The translations under genes and the position numbers were made by a program. The notes under the pieces were generated by a model, which saw only the letters and a program-made list of their open reading frames with translations, made no database searches and had not been told where the DNA came from. This document shows, in pieces, positions 1 through 8,839 of a stretch of DNA of 64,000 nt. Origin of the DNA: CAUJGP01 sp964612425 (GTDB taxonomy: Bacteria > Bdellovibrionota > Bdellovibrionia > Bdellovibrionales > Bdellovibrionaceae); NCBI GenBank assembly GCA_964612425.1, contig CAZTDX010000001.1:1-64000 (forward strand), given 5' to 3'. Position 1 is the first letter of the stretch; each line of letters starts with the position of its first letter.

Positions 1-86
1 GAGCTTACTCAAACATAATCAATTTAGTTTGGCATCAATATCGCATATTGAAACACTGGCAGTAAAAGGTAACTTAGGGTGATTTT

Positions 87-1226
87 GTGATAATTAATAG
101 GATTCATAAAATGGTGAGTAAATTTTTCGCTAAAATTACCAAAGTAAAGCCTTGCAGCTCACTCCTATTATTTATGTTAAGTTGGTCAAACCCTCTTGCT
201 TTGCAAGCCTCTACATGTCAAAAACTTTTTAAACAATCTTCAAATGTCTTCAAATTCAAAGAAGAAGACTTGTTAGAAAACAAATTTAGTTACGATCAAC
301 TGTTGTCTAAGCTAACAGACAACATCACTATTGATTCTGTGAATAAAGAACTCTTAAACTTAGGATCATCTACTAAAATTATCAAAAAGCTCATTCAATT
401 TATAGAATCAATTGAAAAATTAAATAATAAGAATGGAGAATTTGTTTCTCAATTCTACCTAGAGCTGAAAATATTAAATTATATATATGAGAATTTTTGG
501 AATTTAAAAAGTGAAAACGCGAGTGACTTTGTTTTAGAAAGAGCCTCTGAAAGTAATTTCTTACCAAAGGAAACATTAAGAACAATATACTTAAATATCT
601 TAGATCTAAACAAACTAAGCCCCTCTGCGCTAATTGCTTCTAAACTAGAACCTAAAGATTTATTTCTTAAAAATACTCCAGATAAAGTCCGCCGTGTGGA
701 TGGCTTAACCATTTCTACGAGGGTAAAAATCCTTAGGTGGCTTGAAGGGAGGTACTCCGAAGTTTCTACAATTCAACAACTTAAATCCATTATTAATCAA
801 TATCCAGAACTTAATGCTAAATATGATTCAAAATTTGGATGGAAAACATGCACAATTTACAACCCCTGGGCACAAGAAAAATTGATCAGTGAAGGTCTCT
901 TTTTAGTGAGAGAAATTCTACCTGGGCGTAACGCTTTTCAAACACAACATACATTTTTAAAATTCTACCCCGCAAATGGAAAAGACCCTTTCATTATTGA
1001 TTTTTCATTTAAGCAATTTATTAATGAACCTGAATTTTCGAATGGTATTTTTATTGGAACTGAGCAAAACCTATTGAATAAATTAACTCAGTACAATACA
1101 AAAGAAAGCCTCTTCTACTTTGATACTTCCGAAGGCGATCGACTTTCTTATGATCAAGGTGTCAGTTCAAAATCAATTGCCAAATTAAAAATCGAACTTG
1201 AAAATTTGAAAAAACTCAATAAATAG
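87..1226 (+). CDS. Secreted orphan protein with possible cysteine-protease/transglutaminase-like C-terminus
   Basis: I do not recognise a named family. A GTG start is preceded by an AGGGTGA stretch; an ATG eight codons downstream is an alternative. Residues about 20-42 are hydrophobic and end in a plausible signal-peptidase site (LALQAS). The middle is charged and helical. Near the C-terminus the order Cys (in GWKTC), His (in QTQHTFLKF) and Asp (in FIIDFSF) resembles the Cys-His-Asp order of papain-like and transglutaminase-like folds, and the 'HTFLKF...IIDFSFKQF' arrangement is typical of that fold. The function is therefore a guess: a secreted or periplasmic hydrolase or acyltransferase. 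It stands alone, convergent with the minus-strand pair that follows. Confidence 0.6.
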   Translation: MIINRIHKMVSKFFAKITKVKPCSSLLLFMLSWSNPLALQASTCQKLFKQSSNVFKFKEEDLLENKFSYDQLLSKLTDNITIDSVNKELLNLGSSTKIIKKLIQFIESIEKLNNKNGEFVSQFYLELKILNYIYENFWNLKSENASDFVLERASESNFLPKETLRTIYLNILDLNKLSPSALIASKLEPKDLFLKNTPDKVRRVDGLTISTRVKILRWLEGRYSEVSTIQQLKSIINQYPELNAKYDSKFGWKTCTIYNPWAQEKLISEGLFLVREILPGRNAFQTQHTFLKFYPANGKDPFIIDFSFKQFINEPEFSNGIFIGTEQNLLNKLTQYNTKESLFYFDTSEGDRLSYDQGVSSKSIAKLKIELENLKKLNK

Positions 1227-1310
1227 AGTCAGCTCGGAAATGCCGGAAATAGAGTTGCTAAGTTATTTTTTTGATCTGTTGAGGCGCCTACATGAGTCGC
1301 AACTGATGAG

Positions 1311-1724
1311 TTAGTTAAAAATGCTATTTAATGAATTTAAAAATCCAAAAGTTCGGCCGACATCGCTTTTGTTTTCATAGCAGATTCTGGTTTTTTCAGA
1401 CTCTGTTCTTATCATTGCGTATTCACGACAACTTTCGCTTGAAGATGACCTTCTGTATTGATTTTCCCAAATTATTCTTGTTGCATCACTTTTAATCAGG
1501 TCAGCTTGTCGTTGTGATATTTTTTTGGATTTTTGTTTTTTCTTTTCATCCATGAAGGTCATTATAAAATCTGATTTTTTACCAACGGATTTCACAATCA
1601 AGTATTTGTGTACTTTTCCATTGCGTTCAAAATTTACATCAAGGACAACAATTTTTGAGGATACGGCCATAGATTCAATTGAAATTGATAGGGAAATGGA
1701 GAATATCATAAATATTTTTTTCAT
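1311..1724 (-). CDS. Small secreted hypothetical protein
   Basis: A 137-residue protein with a clear Sec signal peptide (hydrophobic residues 4-20 ending near SMAVS). The rest is basic, with a run of Lys around residues 60-70 and two Cys near the C-terminus (SCREYA and RICYEN) that could form a disulfide. No family is recognised. Its start codon overlaps the stop of the upstream metallopeptidase gene by four bases (ATGA type), so the two are almost certainly co-transcribed and translationally coupled. A partner, inhibitor or periplasmic accessory of that peptidase is a reasonable inference, but nothing in the sequence proves it. Confidence 0.6.
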   Translation of the reverse strand: MKKIFMIFSISLSISIESMAVSSKIVVLDVNFERNGKVHKYLIVKSVGKKSDFIMTFMDEKKKQKSKKISQRQADLIKSDATRIIWENQYRRSSSSESCREYAMIRTESEKTRICYENKSDVGRTFGFLNSLNSIFN

Positions 1725-3658
1725 TTTACACCCTTTGAGGTTTTATATTCAGACTGATTTGTCCCGCTAAGTGTAGAACTATTTTGGCTATTCGTCTCTT
1801 TGGAATCCAAAATTGAGTTCGCCAGTCCGCAGGTTTTAAATTTAGTTGAGTCTTGTTCACAGCCAAGGATTTTTCTAACACTTGGATTGCCTCCGAAAAT
1901 TCCACTTACACGCAATGTGCTTTCGGGATGGCTCCCTCTGCAAGAAATCGAATGTTGCTGATTGTTGCTATCATCAAATAAGCAGTATGCTTCCATTGAA
2001 GACATCATGGCCTGTTTTCTTCTATCTTGCGGAAGTTTTTGAATCTGTCTTGCTAAGATTTCCGAAGAAAAATAGTCAGCCAGCGTTTCGTCAGCCTGAT
2101 TAGCTTCAAGTTTGATTGATTTATTATCTTTGTAGCAAGCCAAGAGGTCTTTGTATTCCGAAGACAAGTCATAACCGTTAATTTGACTTATCTGCTGTCC
2201 AATTTTATGTCCCGCTTCGTGAGAGGCTACCGTCAAGAATGCATATGGATTCTTATCAAGCATTGAAATAAACGAAGGCATCATATTAACCTGCTCATCA
2301 ACTTTTGTTTTTCCATATGAAAGTCGTGGCATATAAAAAGCATTTAGTGTCGTAAAAAAGGAAAGACTTGGGTCAAAAAACGCAGAACTTGATGGGTCTA
2401 TTGGATTTTGAGTCATCTTGTTTTCGTCTAAAATCATCAGGCCATCTTTATCCTTAACATAGACGGAATCATCTGGTTTTTTCATCCAAAACAATTTTAA
2501 TCCATCATACCCGTCCAATATATCGCCACGTTTTTTAGGGTCTTTAACAAATGACCTTGTTAAATCCTGAATATCTGACTTTGCTGTTCTGAAAATCTCA
2601 TTCGCCATTTTCTCTTTATCTTGGCTATAAATAGACTCAATTACTCCGTCTACTGTAGTTTTTGATTTCGCAATTTTCGTTAGTAAATCACCAACTACTT
2701 TTTTTCCGGCGTTTTCAACATTTGAACCAAATCCATAGCAATAACTGATTATTGAACTGTTCATCCCAGAAATTCTATCTCTTAACTTTTCAACTTCTGT
2801 TTTTTCTGGTGGCGGTGTTGCTGGAGGCGTCGTCGGCGTATAGGGTGCTGAATAGTATTTTGCTTCTGGAAACATATTTTCTGCTACGAACTGTTCGGCT
2901 AACTTATCATATCCTTCAGTTCCTTCAGCTCTAAATAGTTCTATTGCCCGTCTACGAATTTGAGATATGTTCCCACAGTTTTTTACTATTTCTTGATTTT
3001 CTTCTGGCTTATAATTCGCTGAATAATATTTGATGGTGGAACATTTTCCACCTATGTGGCTGCTGATGAAGTTCGGAAGGTCTTTTGCATATAATTTAAT
3101 AGACTGTTCTTTATATTTTGATTGAAAAGACTCATATTTTCCAACCACCTCTTTTAATTGAGCAGCCTCTGTAAGACTGTAGTATTGAACAGCCTGAAGT
3201 TCTTTTAACTCTTTGTCGCATTGTTCAGCGGTCGTATATAGTTTTTTTGCTGTATCACTGGAATACGGAGATGATGTCCCCTCTCCGATTAGATTTTTCC
3301 ACGCCTCTGGGTCTGGATGGTCTTTTAGAATAATTCCGGCGTCTTTAAGTTTTGATTTAACAGCGTCATCAATATCTTTAAAACCCATCGCTTTAGCAGT
3401 TTTGTTTCTTGCCTCTCTAACTGGCTTCAAAAGGTCTTCTTGTAATTTTTTAGAACCCCCTTGGTATTTTGGTTTCCCGTCTGAACCAATGCAAGCAGCC
3501 CCGAACAAGTCATCACAAGAATCTGTTTGTCCAGACTTGGCGGACTCGTTAGACAGCGGGAATCGGCATACCAAGCAAGACTGAGATTCAGAAAATCCAG
3601 TTGATGGAATTGATATAATGAATGCAAAAAAGATGATTGTTTTGATTTTATATTTCAT
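1721..3658 (-). CDS. Predicted secreted zinc metallopeptidase (HEAGH motif)
   Basis: A 645-residue protein with an N-terminal signal peptide (residues 5-23) followed by a Cys pair (SCLVC) at the start of the mature part. A Pro-rich linker near residues 275-290 divides it. The C-terminal half holds HEAGH, the HExxH zinc site, in 'LTVASHEAGHKIGQQ', then an acidic 'ADETLADYFSSE' segment that can supply the third zinc ligand and catalytic-core Glu, then 'SHPESTLRV', similar to the HP...R motif of M48-type peptidases. The domain order suggests an exported gluzincin-like peptidase with a large family-specific N-terminal region. No close family is recognised. Two-gene operon with the small secreted protein downstream. 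Confidence 0.65.
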   Translation of the reverse strand: MKYKIKTIIFFAFIISIPSTGFSESQSCLVCRFPLSNESAKSGQTDSCDDLFGAACIGSDGKPKYQGGSKKLQEDLLKPVREARNKTAKAMGFKDIDDAVKSKLKDAGIILKDHPDPEAWKNLIGEGTSSPYSSDTAKKLYTTAEQCDKELKELQAVQYYSLTEAAQLKEVVGKYESFQSKYKEQSIKLYAKDLPNFISSHIGGKCSTIKYYSANYKPEENQEIVKNCGNISQIRRRAIELFRAEGTEGYDKLAEQFVAENMFPEAKYYSAPYTPTTPPATPPPEKTEVEKLRDRISGMNSSIISYCYGFGSNVENAGKKVVGDLLTKIAKSKTTVDGVIESIYSQDKEKMANEIFRTAKSDIQDLTRSFVKDPKKRGDILDGYDGLKLFWMKKPDDSVYVKDKDGLMILDENKMTQNPIDPSSSAFFDPSLSFFTTLNAFYMPRLSYGKTKVDEQVNMMPSFISMLDKNPYAFLTVASHEAGHKIGQQISQINGYDLSSEYKDLLACYKDNKSIKLEANQADETLADYFSSEILARQIQKLPQDRRKQAMMSSMEAYCLFDDSNNQQHSISCRGSHPESTLRVSGIFGGNPSVRKILGCEQDSTKFKTCGLANSILDSKETNSQNSSTLSGTNQSEYKTSKGVK

Positions 3659-3790
3659 ACACTTAAATTATCACTAATGAGTTTGAATTAAACAAGACCC
3701 TCAATGAAGATTTGGACTGTAAATCGTCGATAGTACTTTTAATTACCCACAAGTTTGACAAATATTTCAAAATATTTGCATAATTCTAAG

Positions 3791-3961
3791 ATGAATTCAT
3801 GGATTGAAAAAGAAATAAATAATCGCGCATTTAAAGATTCACGAATAGCCCAAAGGACATCACTGCAACAGCTCGCTTTTCTTGCGTTCCATCAGGATAC
3901 GAAGACTAATATCTTTAATTTTATGAGGGCGCTTAAAAACTTAGCGCACTTGCTTGATTAA
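3791..3961 (+). pseudogene. Short remnant resembling the N-terminus of an IS4/Tn5-type transposase
   Basis: A 56-codon frame from ATG at 3791. Its first residues (MNSWIEKEINNRAFKDSRIAQR) match the pattern W-x-E-x-E-(6)-D-x-R-(2)-R found at the N-terminal DNA-binding part of IS4/Tn5-family transposases. After that the similarity is lost and the frame stops, about 400 residues short. It lies in a poor intergenic stretch beside a long hairpin, as expected for a decayed element. It could instead be a small chance frame. Confidence 0.35.
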
Positions 3962-4157
3962 TTGCGGCCACTTGCCCCCCCCCTTACAGGCATCTTTAAG
4001 GGGATATCATGGATGAAAAATAAGTCGTTCTTATGATGAGTAGGCCATTAAATCACTATAAGGTGATGAAAAAGCCCAAGGCTAGCCTCAATTTAGAAAA
4101 AATCTGGAAAGAATTCATTTTTGTTTTTCAAGCCATTTCTCCCAATAGCACTGAATA

Positions 4158-4191
4158 CCTCATGTTTTGTTAAAGTGACCAAAACATGAGG
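4158..4191. repeat. Perfect 12-bp inverted repeat (hairpin)
   Basis: CCTCATGTTTTG at 4158-4169 is exactly complementary to CAAAACATGAGG at 4180-4191, with a 10-nt loop. It lies 12 bp beyond the stop of the minus-strand ATPase gene, so it may terminate that transcript, but neither side has a strong U-run. It could also be the end of a decayed mobile element. Confidence 0.5.
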
Positions 4192-4203
4192 TTTCAATGG
4201 CAA

Positions 4204-5277
4204 TTAAGGGATATTTAGCTCCGAGCAAAGTTTATGAAAGGGAATAACTCGACCTATTTTCTCATTGCCAAAATCTCTACTCCCTCCGTGAACTTGAAAA
4301 ACCAGAGGAATTTTTAAGCGTGAAGCATTTCGAACAAGAGAGCTTGATAGCTCTCTTTCACCACTTTTGCATTCAACAGCAAAAAGCGGTTTTCCTTTTT
4401 GTAGTACAATAAAATCTATTTCTTTTTCTGTAACGACATCTTTAAAATATCGTAACTCTGTCTTCAAACCAAAGGCATCTTCTTGAAAATGACAAAATTT
4501 TAATAAATGGCTTGCTACAAAATTTTCGAATTTAGCACCTTCATCTTCAACCTCGGACCAATCCCACAAATAAAGTTTCTGAGCCTTTTTGACTGCCTTA
4601 ATTTTGGGTGGGCCGTAAGGAGAAATTCTATACGCATAATAAACTGACTCTAGGAGTTGTATCCACCGCTCAACTGTATTAGGTGAGACTTGTAAATCTT
4701 CTTGTAAACTTTTAATGGACAGAGTGCTACCTACTTTAGATGGTAAGGTATGTGCCAGCAGTTCTAGGAGAGAAATATCTTTGACTTGCTCTAAATCACG
4801 TAGATCTTGTTGCACAACTCTATGAACACGCTCTCTTTGCCAACGTTGCAAAAAAATCTGTTGTTGCTTTAAAAGAGGCTCTGGAAATCCTCCAAAATGA
4901 ATTAAGTTTTTAAAGTCTGAGTTACTCGGCTTAGAGTTAATTTCAGATAGTGTTATAGGATGAAGGCGCCAATAATGATATCTTCCCAATAAACTATCTC
5001 CGCCCTTACGAAAATGATCAAGGCGAGCAGATCCTGTAACAATAAAGTTTAACTTGGGACTAAATTTATCATAATAACCCTTAAGTAAGGCTCGCCATTT
5101 GCGATATTTATGAATTTCATCTAGTACCATCAACTTTTTAGAAGTATCAATTTGATCTTTCAGGATAAGGGCTCTATCTGAGCTTTTATCCCAATTTAAA
5201 TACTGCTCTTCCGAAGTAATGAATTGCTTTGCGAGAGTTGTTTTACCAACTTGACGAGGTCCCCCCACAAAAACCAT
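4204..5277 (-). CDS. AAA_14/DUF4143 family ATPase
   Basis: The N-terminal P-loop is GGPRQVGKTT, the Walker B is MVLDEIH, and a GSARLD sensor-like motif follows, all typical of the AAA_14 ATPase family. The middle is a winged-helix-like DUF4143 region ('SPNTVERWIQLLESVYYAYRISPY'). The C-terminus (EKEIDFIVLQ...FAVECKSGER) is the PD-(D/E)xK nuclease-like fold usual for DUF4143 proteins. The cellular role of the family is unsettled. The ATG at 5277 starts directly at the P-loop, whereas family members normally have about 20 residues before it. The frame stays open upstream and encodes a matching N-terminus (LNFSRYLFKNLKSDLSDHK), so translation may begin at a CTG at 5334 inside the palindromic repeats. 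Single gene, AT-rich flanks, probably mobile. Confidence 0.85.
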   Translation of the reverse strand: MVFVGGPRQVGKTTLAKQFITSEEQYLNWDKSSDRALILKDQIDTSKKLMVLDEIHKYRKWRALLKGYYDKFSPKLNFIVTGSARLDHFRKGGDSLLGRYHYWRLHPITLSEINSKPSNSDFKNLIHFGGFPEPLLKQQQIFLQRWQRERVHRVVQQDLRDLEQVKDISLLELLAHTLPSKVGSTLSIKSLQEDLQVSPNTVERWIQLLESVYYAYRISPYGPPKIKAVKKAQKLYLWDWSEVEDEGAKFENFVASHLLKFCHFQEDAFGLKTELRYFKDVVTEKEIDFIVLQKGKPLFAVECKSGERELSSSLVRNASRLKIPLVFQVHGGSRDFGNEKIGRVIPFHKLCSELNIP

Positions 5278-5322
5278 TTTATGGTCAGAAAGATCGGATT
5301 TTAAATTTTTAAAAAGATAACG

Positions 5323-5384
5323 ACTAAAATTCAGTCAATAGAATTTTACTCTATACTAAAATTCAGTTATATGAATTTTACTCT
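5323..5384. repeat. Two tandem palindromic 30-mers at the start of the DUF4143 gene
   Basis: ACTAAAATTCAG (6-nt centre) GAATTTTACTCT occurs at 5323-5352 and again at 5355-5384 with four differences in the centre. Each copy is an inverted repeat of AAAATTC and GAATTTT. The proximal copy overlaps the codons that would encode the extended N-terminus of the DUF4143 ATPase. This is consistent with an operator for autoregulation or a target site for the encoded protein (inference). Confidence 0.6.
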
Positions 5385-5427
5385 GTTAATTTTTAATAGA
5401 CCTTGTACAGAAAGAGGAAGGGAAAGT

Positions 5428-6444
5428 TTACTCCACAATCTCAATAGATAATGTTTGATTTCCTAAAATTCCCCCTCGAGAAAAAATAGTATCACCGTGT
5501 TTAAGATATTTTTGTGAACTTCTTTCTTCTAAAATGAATTGCTCCTTAAGAGTACGAAATTTTCCTTCTAGTATTGAATTTTTAATGGTTCGGTACATTA
5601 TTCCGAGTTTTGCTCGAAGTGACGTTGGGGGATTGATTGCAACACCACCGGGAGTGCCAGTAAGAATTAGATCTCCAGATTTAAAGTCACCTTGAGGTAA
5701 GGTCATCCTAGACTCTTTAGAGGTGTGAGACCATAATTGTGAACGTCCATTGAGGACTTGCTCTTTTATTTTAAAGATTCCAAGGATCATTGAAGTTGAG
5801 TTGTCTTTTTGTTTAATTTTACCATTAACAAATAGCTCTAGCGGAAAATGAGGTCTTCCCTGGCGATCAAGTTTAACAAATGAAATGGGTACAAAGAAAG
5901 GTCCCACGGGCAGAAAGGTGTCCTGTTCTTTTCCGCTTCGATATCCCCATTGGGGGTCCAGAATAATTGGAATCCGATCTGAAATATCATTGACGAGGAC
6001 AAAACCGATGGGGGTGCCATTATCTCCAAGAACAACTCCGATTTCTATTTCCCAGTCGAGAAGCATCTTGGCACTGGCGCAGACTTTACTAACTCCACTG
6101 GTGATAGCCACATTTTTTGGAAAAACGAGCGTCTTATGCGAATTCACTTCCTCTCGATGCAATTGATAATTAAGTCCCACTCCTACTATTTGAGTTGGTT
6201 GGGGAATGGGAGGAAGAATTCTATTTTCTGCAACCCAGATGGAATCTTTTGATGGCCAAGAATCAAAGGCTTTAGAAAGAATCTCGAAAGTTTCATTCGA
6301 ATAAAAATCTTTCAAGCTGGACTGAGCTTTATCGCTCAATATGTTGGTGACATCCAGAGTTTTGATTGGAAATTCGACACTAGAAAGATCACAGATTCCC
6401 CAGTGTCTTTTTTGATTGAGCTCGTAACTCAGAATTTTGAACAT
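5428..6444 (-). CDS. Fumarylacetoacetate hydrolase (FAH) fold family protein
   Basis: A 338-residue protein with the FAH fold. It shows IVGVGLNY at the start of the catalytic domain, the metal-binding acidic set (DWEIEIG, then NDISDR), and LILTGTPGGV near the C-terminus. These enzymes cleave C-C bonds or hydrate or decarboxylate 2-oxo acids using Mg or Ca, usually in aromatic-compound catabolism; the substrate cannot be read from the sequence. An N-terminal domain of about 90 residues precedes the core, as in the longer family members. It is a single gene with no catabolic neighbours, so a housekeeping or metabolite-repair role is as likely as a pathway role. Confidence 0.85.
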   Translation of the reverse strand: MFKILSYELNQKRHWGICDLSSVEFPIKTLDVTNILSDKAQSSLKDFYSNETFEILSKAFDSWPSKDSIWVAENRILPPIPQPTQIVGVGLNYQLHREEVNSHKTLVFPKNVAITSGVSKVCASAKMLLDWEIEIGVVLGDNGTPIGFVLVNDISDRIPIILDPQWGYRSGKEQDTFLPVGPFFVPISFVKLDRQGRPHFPLELFVNGKIKQKDNSTSMILGIFKIKEQVLNGRSQLWSHTSKESRMTLPQGDFKSGDLILTGTPGGVAINPPTSLRAKLGIMYRTIKNSILEGKFRTLKEQFILEERSSQKYLKHGDTIFSRGGILGNQTLSIEIVE

Positions 6445-6778
6445 TTCTGCCTCTATAAATTTTTTGGTCTTTTAGAAGTGAATTCAGCAAAATTATGCGG
6501 CTCTATACTAATTTGTAAAACTATAAAATGTGGGCAGCGATGTTTTGGCAAATCCATAATGTCAATTGATTATGAATTCATCACTACAGAGCTTTTGATA
6601 TCCAATAAAGTAGGCAAATTATAATGCGCCGTACACTATTTCTGTTTATAAATTGGACATAATTAAGACCTTTTACCTTAAAATGAAGCAAACTAAGTCA
6701 AAAGCATTAGACTCAACATTAATCTGTTTTGTACGATAAGGAATAATAAGTTAAGTAGACTCCCTCTTTAACAAGGCG
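6445..6778. other. Intergenic region between divergent FAH and M23 peptidase genes
   Basis: 334 bp of AT-rich sequence. It must contain the promoters of two divergent genes, but I see no convincing -35/-10 pair, operator or RNA structure in it. Confidence 0.5.
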
Positions 6779-8080
6779 GTGACATTGCTAAAATTTAGCA
6801 CAGAATATTTTTCAGGCATTTTTGATCGAACGAAGGATTCACTCTCCTTTGGTCTAAGAGAACCAAGCTTATGTATTGGAGTTACTACTTTGTTATTGAG
6901 CTTATCTCTTTGCCTGGTAGCCCAAGCTCCCTATTCTGATGAAGGCGCTACTAACGAGAAGGAGTTAGAAACTCTTACTCACGACTTTCCTTATTCAATT
7001 GAAAAAAATGCCACACTCTACTCTGAACTGATGGACCAGGGGTTTACTGGTCAAGATGTGGAAAAAATACTCAAACTTTCAAAACCTTATTTTGATCTAT
7101 CCCGAGTGCCCACTGGTCTTCGCTACCGTCTTATCTATAAGAACAGTCCTATTTTAAGTTGGGGGGGAATTGAATTTCAAATCAACCCCACACGAACACT
7201 CAGCTTTACTCAAAATCAAAATTCTGAATGGCGCGCTCACCAAAAAGAATACAAAGTTGAAACTCACATTGTGAGCTTTGTAGGCACCTTGAAAAACTCG
7301 CTTTGGGAATCTGCTCGCCAAGCAAAAATGAACCCACAGTTAATTACTCAGCTCACAGAGATCTTTGGATGGGAATTGGACTTCTCTCGCCAAGTGACCG
7401 AGAATGACTCTTGGCGCCTCACTGTAGAGCAGCATCGTGTTCGTGGAAAAGTGGTCGGATGGGGCCGTATCCTCGCCGCTGAATATAAAAATAATAGCAC
7501 TTCCTATAGCGCTTTTTACTATGAAAAACCGGGACGAATTAGTGGCTATTTTGATGCCAATGGCAACTCGTTATCTAAAAGCTTTCTGAGAGCACCGATA
7601 GAATTTGCCCGAATTTCTTCGGGGTTTAGCTTGAGACGCTTTCACCCTAAATTAAAAATATTTAGGCCTCACCTTGGCGTCGATTACGCAGCCCCAACGG
7701 GAACCCCTGTGCGCGCGCTCGGTGACGGAAAAGTTCTGGCAGCCGAATACACGGCCGGTGGAGGAAAAACGATCGCTCTTTCTCATGGCGGTAGTTATAA
7801 AACTCGCTATTTACACTTAAGTAATTTCGCCTCTAAAATCCGTGCGGGAGTCACGGTAAAGCAAGGTCAAATCATTGGTTATGTTGGAACCACTGGTTTA
7901 TCGACAGGACCTCACCTCCATTTTGAATTTTATGAAAATAACCACTACACAGATCCGTTAAAAATTGCTCTCCCTGCAAGTGCGAGCGTACCCAAAGATT
8001 TAGCGACGGATTTTGCGGGACTAAAGGCTGTAAGAATTAGTCAACTGCCTCCTCTTCCTCAAAATGTGGCACAAAATTAA
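6779..8080 (+). CDS. M23 (LytM-type) peptidoglycan endopeptidase, membrane anchored
   Basis: Residues about 29-49 form one hydrophobic segment (signal anchor or signal peptide). A LysM/OapA-like N-terminal domain follows. The C-terminal peptidase domain carries the M23 zinc motif HLGVDYAAPTGTPV (His and Asp ligands) and the HLH motif in STGPHLHFEF, so it should be catalytically competent. It would cleave peptide cross-links in murein, acting in the periplasm. The GTG start at 6779 has AAGG close upstream; a TTG two codons later is better spaced. The gene is followed, after 60 bp, by rsmI in the same orientation. Confidence 0.88.
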   Translation: MTLLKFSTEYFSGIFDRTKDSLSFGLREPSLCIGVTTLLLSLSLCLVAQAPYSDEGATNEKELETLTHDFPYSIEKNATLYSELMDQGFTGQDVEKILKLSKPYFDLSRVPTGLRYRLIYKNSPILSWGGIEFQINPTRTLSFTQNQNSEWRAHQKEYKVETHIVSFVGTLKNSLWESARQAKMNPQLITQLTEIFGWELDFSRQVTENDSWRLTVEQHRVRGKVVGWGRILAAEYKNNSTSYSAFYYEKPGRISGYFDANGNSLSKSFLRAPIEFARISSGFSLRRFHPKLKIFRPHLGVDYAAPTGTPVRALGDGKVLAAEYTAGGGKTIALSHGGSYKTRYLHLSNFASKIRAGVTVKQGQIIGYVGTTGLSTGPHLHFEFYENNHYTDPLKIALPASASVPKDLATDFAGLKAVRISQLPPLPQNVAQN

Positions 8081-8140
8081 TTTTGTTTATATTTAAGTCT
8101 CTTATTTTAAAAGACTCCACGATTACTAAAAGGTAAAGTT

Positions 8141-8806
8141 ATGTTATCAATCGTTGCCACACCTATTGGAAATCCCAAAGATATCACGCTCAGGGCACTA
8201 GAAATTTTGCAAGACGCTGATATCGTCATTGGGGAAGAGCGAAAGGAAGCCTCGACTCTTTTAAAGAAACTGCAAATTTCAAATAAACCTCTCTACTTTT
8301 TAAACGAACACTCCACCGTTGATGACTTAAAAGAACTCCTCTCTTTTTGTGAAACTCAAAAGGTGGCACTCATTTCAGATTGTGGCACACCTTCGTTTTA
8401 TGATCCTGGGTTTCAGTTAGTAAAACTCTGCCGTGCCAAAAAAATCCCAGTAGTGAGCGCACCGGGAGCTTCGAGCTTAATGACTTTACTGAGTTTGGTT
8501 TCTGAGAAAGTAACTCAATTTTATTTTGCAGGATTTTTACCCGCTGATAATGAAATACGGTTGAAAGAGTTAAAAAAACTCTGCACCTCACCTCAGCCGA
8601 TCGTGTTGATGGATACGCCCTATCGACTACTTAAACTCCTTAGCGAACTAGAGCCCTTGCTTAAGCAGCGATTGATTCTCCTCGGAGTCAATCTCACTCA
8701 AGAAGATGAACTTACGCTAGAGGGAACCACACAAGACGTTATCATAGCCCTCCAAAAAAAGGAGATTAAAAAGGCTGAATTTATTTTGTTGGTCTATCAG
8801 AAATAA
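8141..8806 (+). CDS. rsmI: 16S rRNA 2'-O-ribose C1402 methyltransferase RsmI-like
   Basis: A SAM-dependent methyltransferase of the tetrapyrrole-methylase fold. The start 'MLSIVATPIGNPKDITLRALEIL' is the RsmI signature (VATPIGNxxDIT), followed by IGEERKEAS, ISDCGTPSFYDPG and the conserved SAPGASS loop. At 221 residues it lacks the short C-terminal extension of E. coli RsmI but matches the compact core. RsmI methylates C1402 in the ribosomal P site. The variant GEERKEAS, where GEDTR is usual, is a small departure, so another tetrapyrrole-methylase paralogue is possible. It sits directly before hrpB, nine bases from its first possible start. Confidence 0.82.
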   Translation: MLSIVATPIGNPKDITLRALEILQDADIVIGEERKEASTLLKKLQISNKPLYFLNEHSTVDDLKELLSFCETQKVALISDCGTPSFYDPGFQLVKLCRAKKIPVVSAPGASSLMTLLSLVSEKVTQFYFAGFLPADNEIRLKELKKLCTSPQPIVLMDTPYRLLKLLSELEPLLKQRLILLGVNLTQEDELTLEGTTQDVIIALQKKEIKKAEFILLVYQK

Positions 8807-8839
8807 ATCCAGAGATTGAGAAAAGTGGTGGACGAGCCC

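Noticed and set aside
4158..4191. Hairpin as a clear intrinsic terminator
   Set aside because: The stem is long but AT-rich and no run of T follows on either strand; kept only as an inverted repeat.
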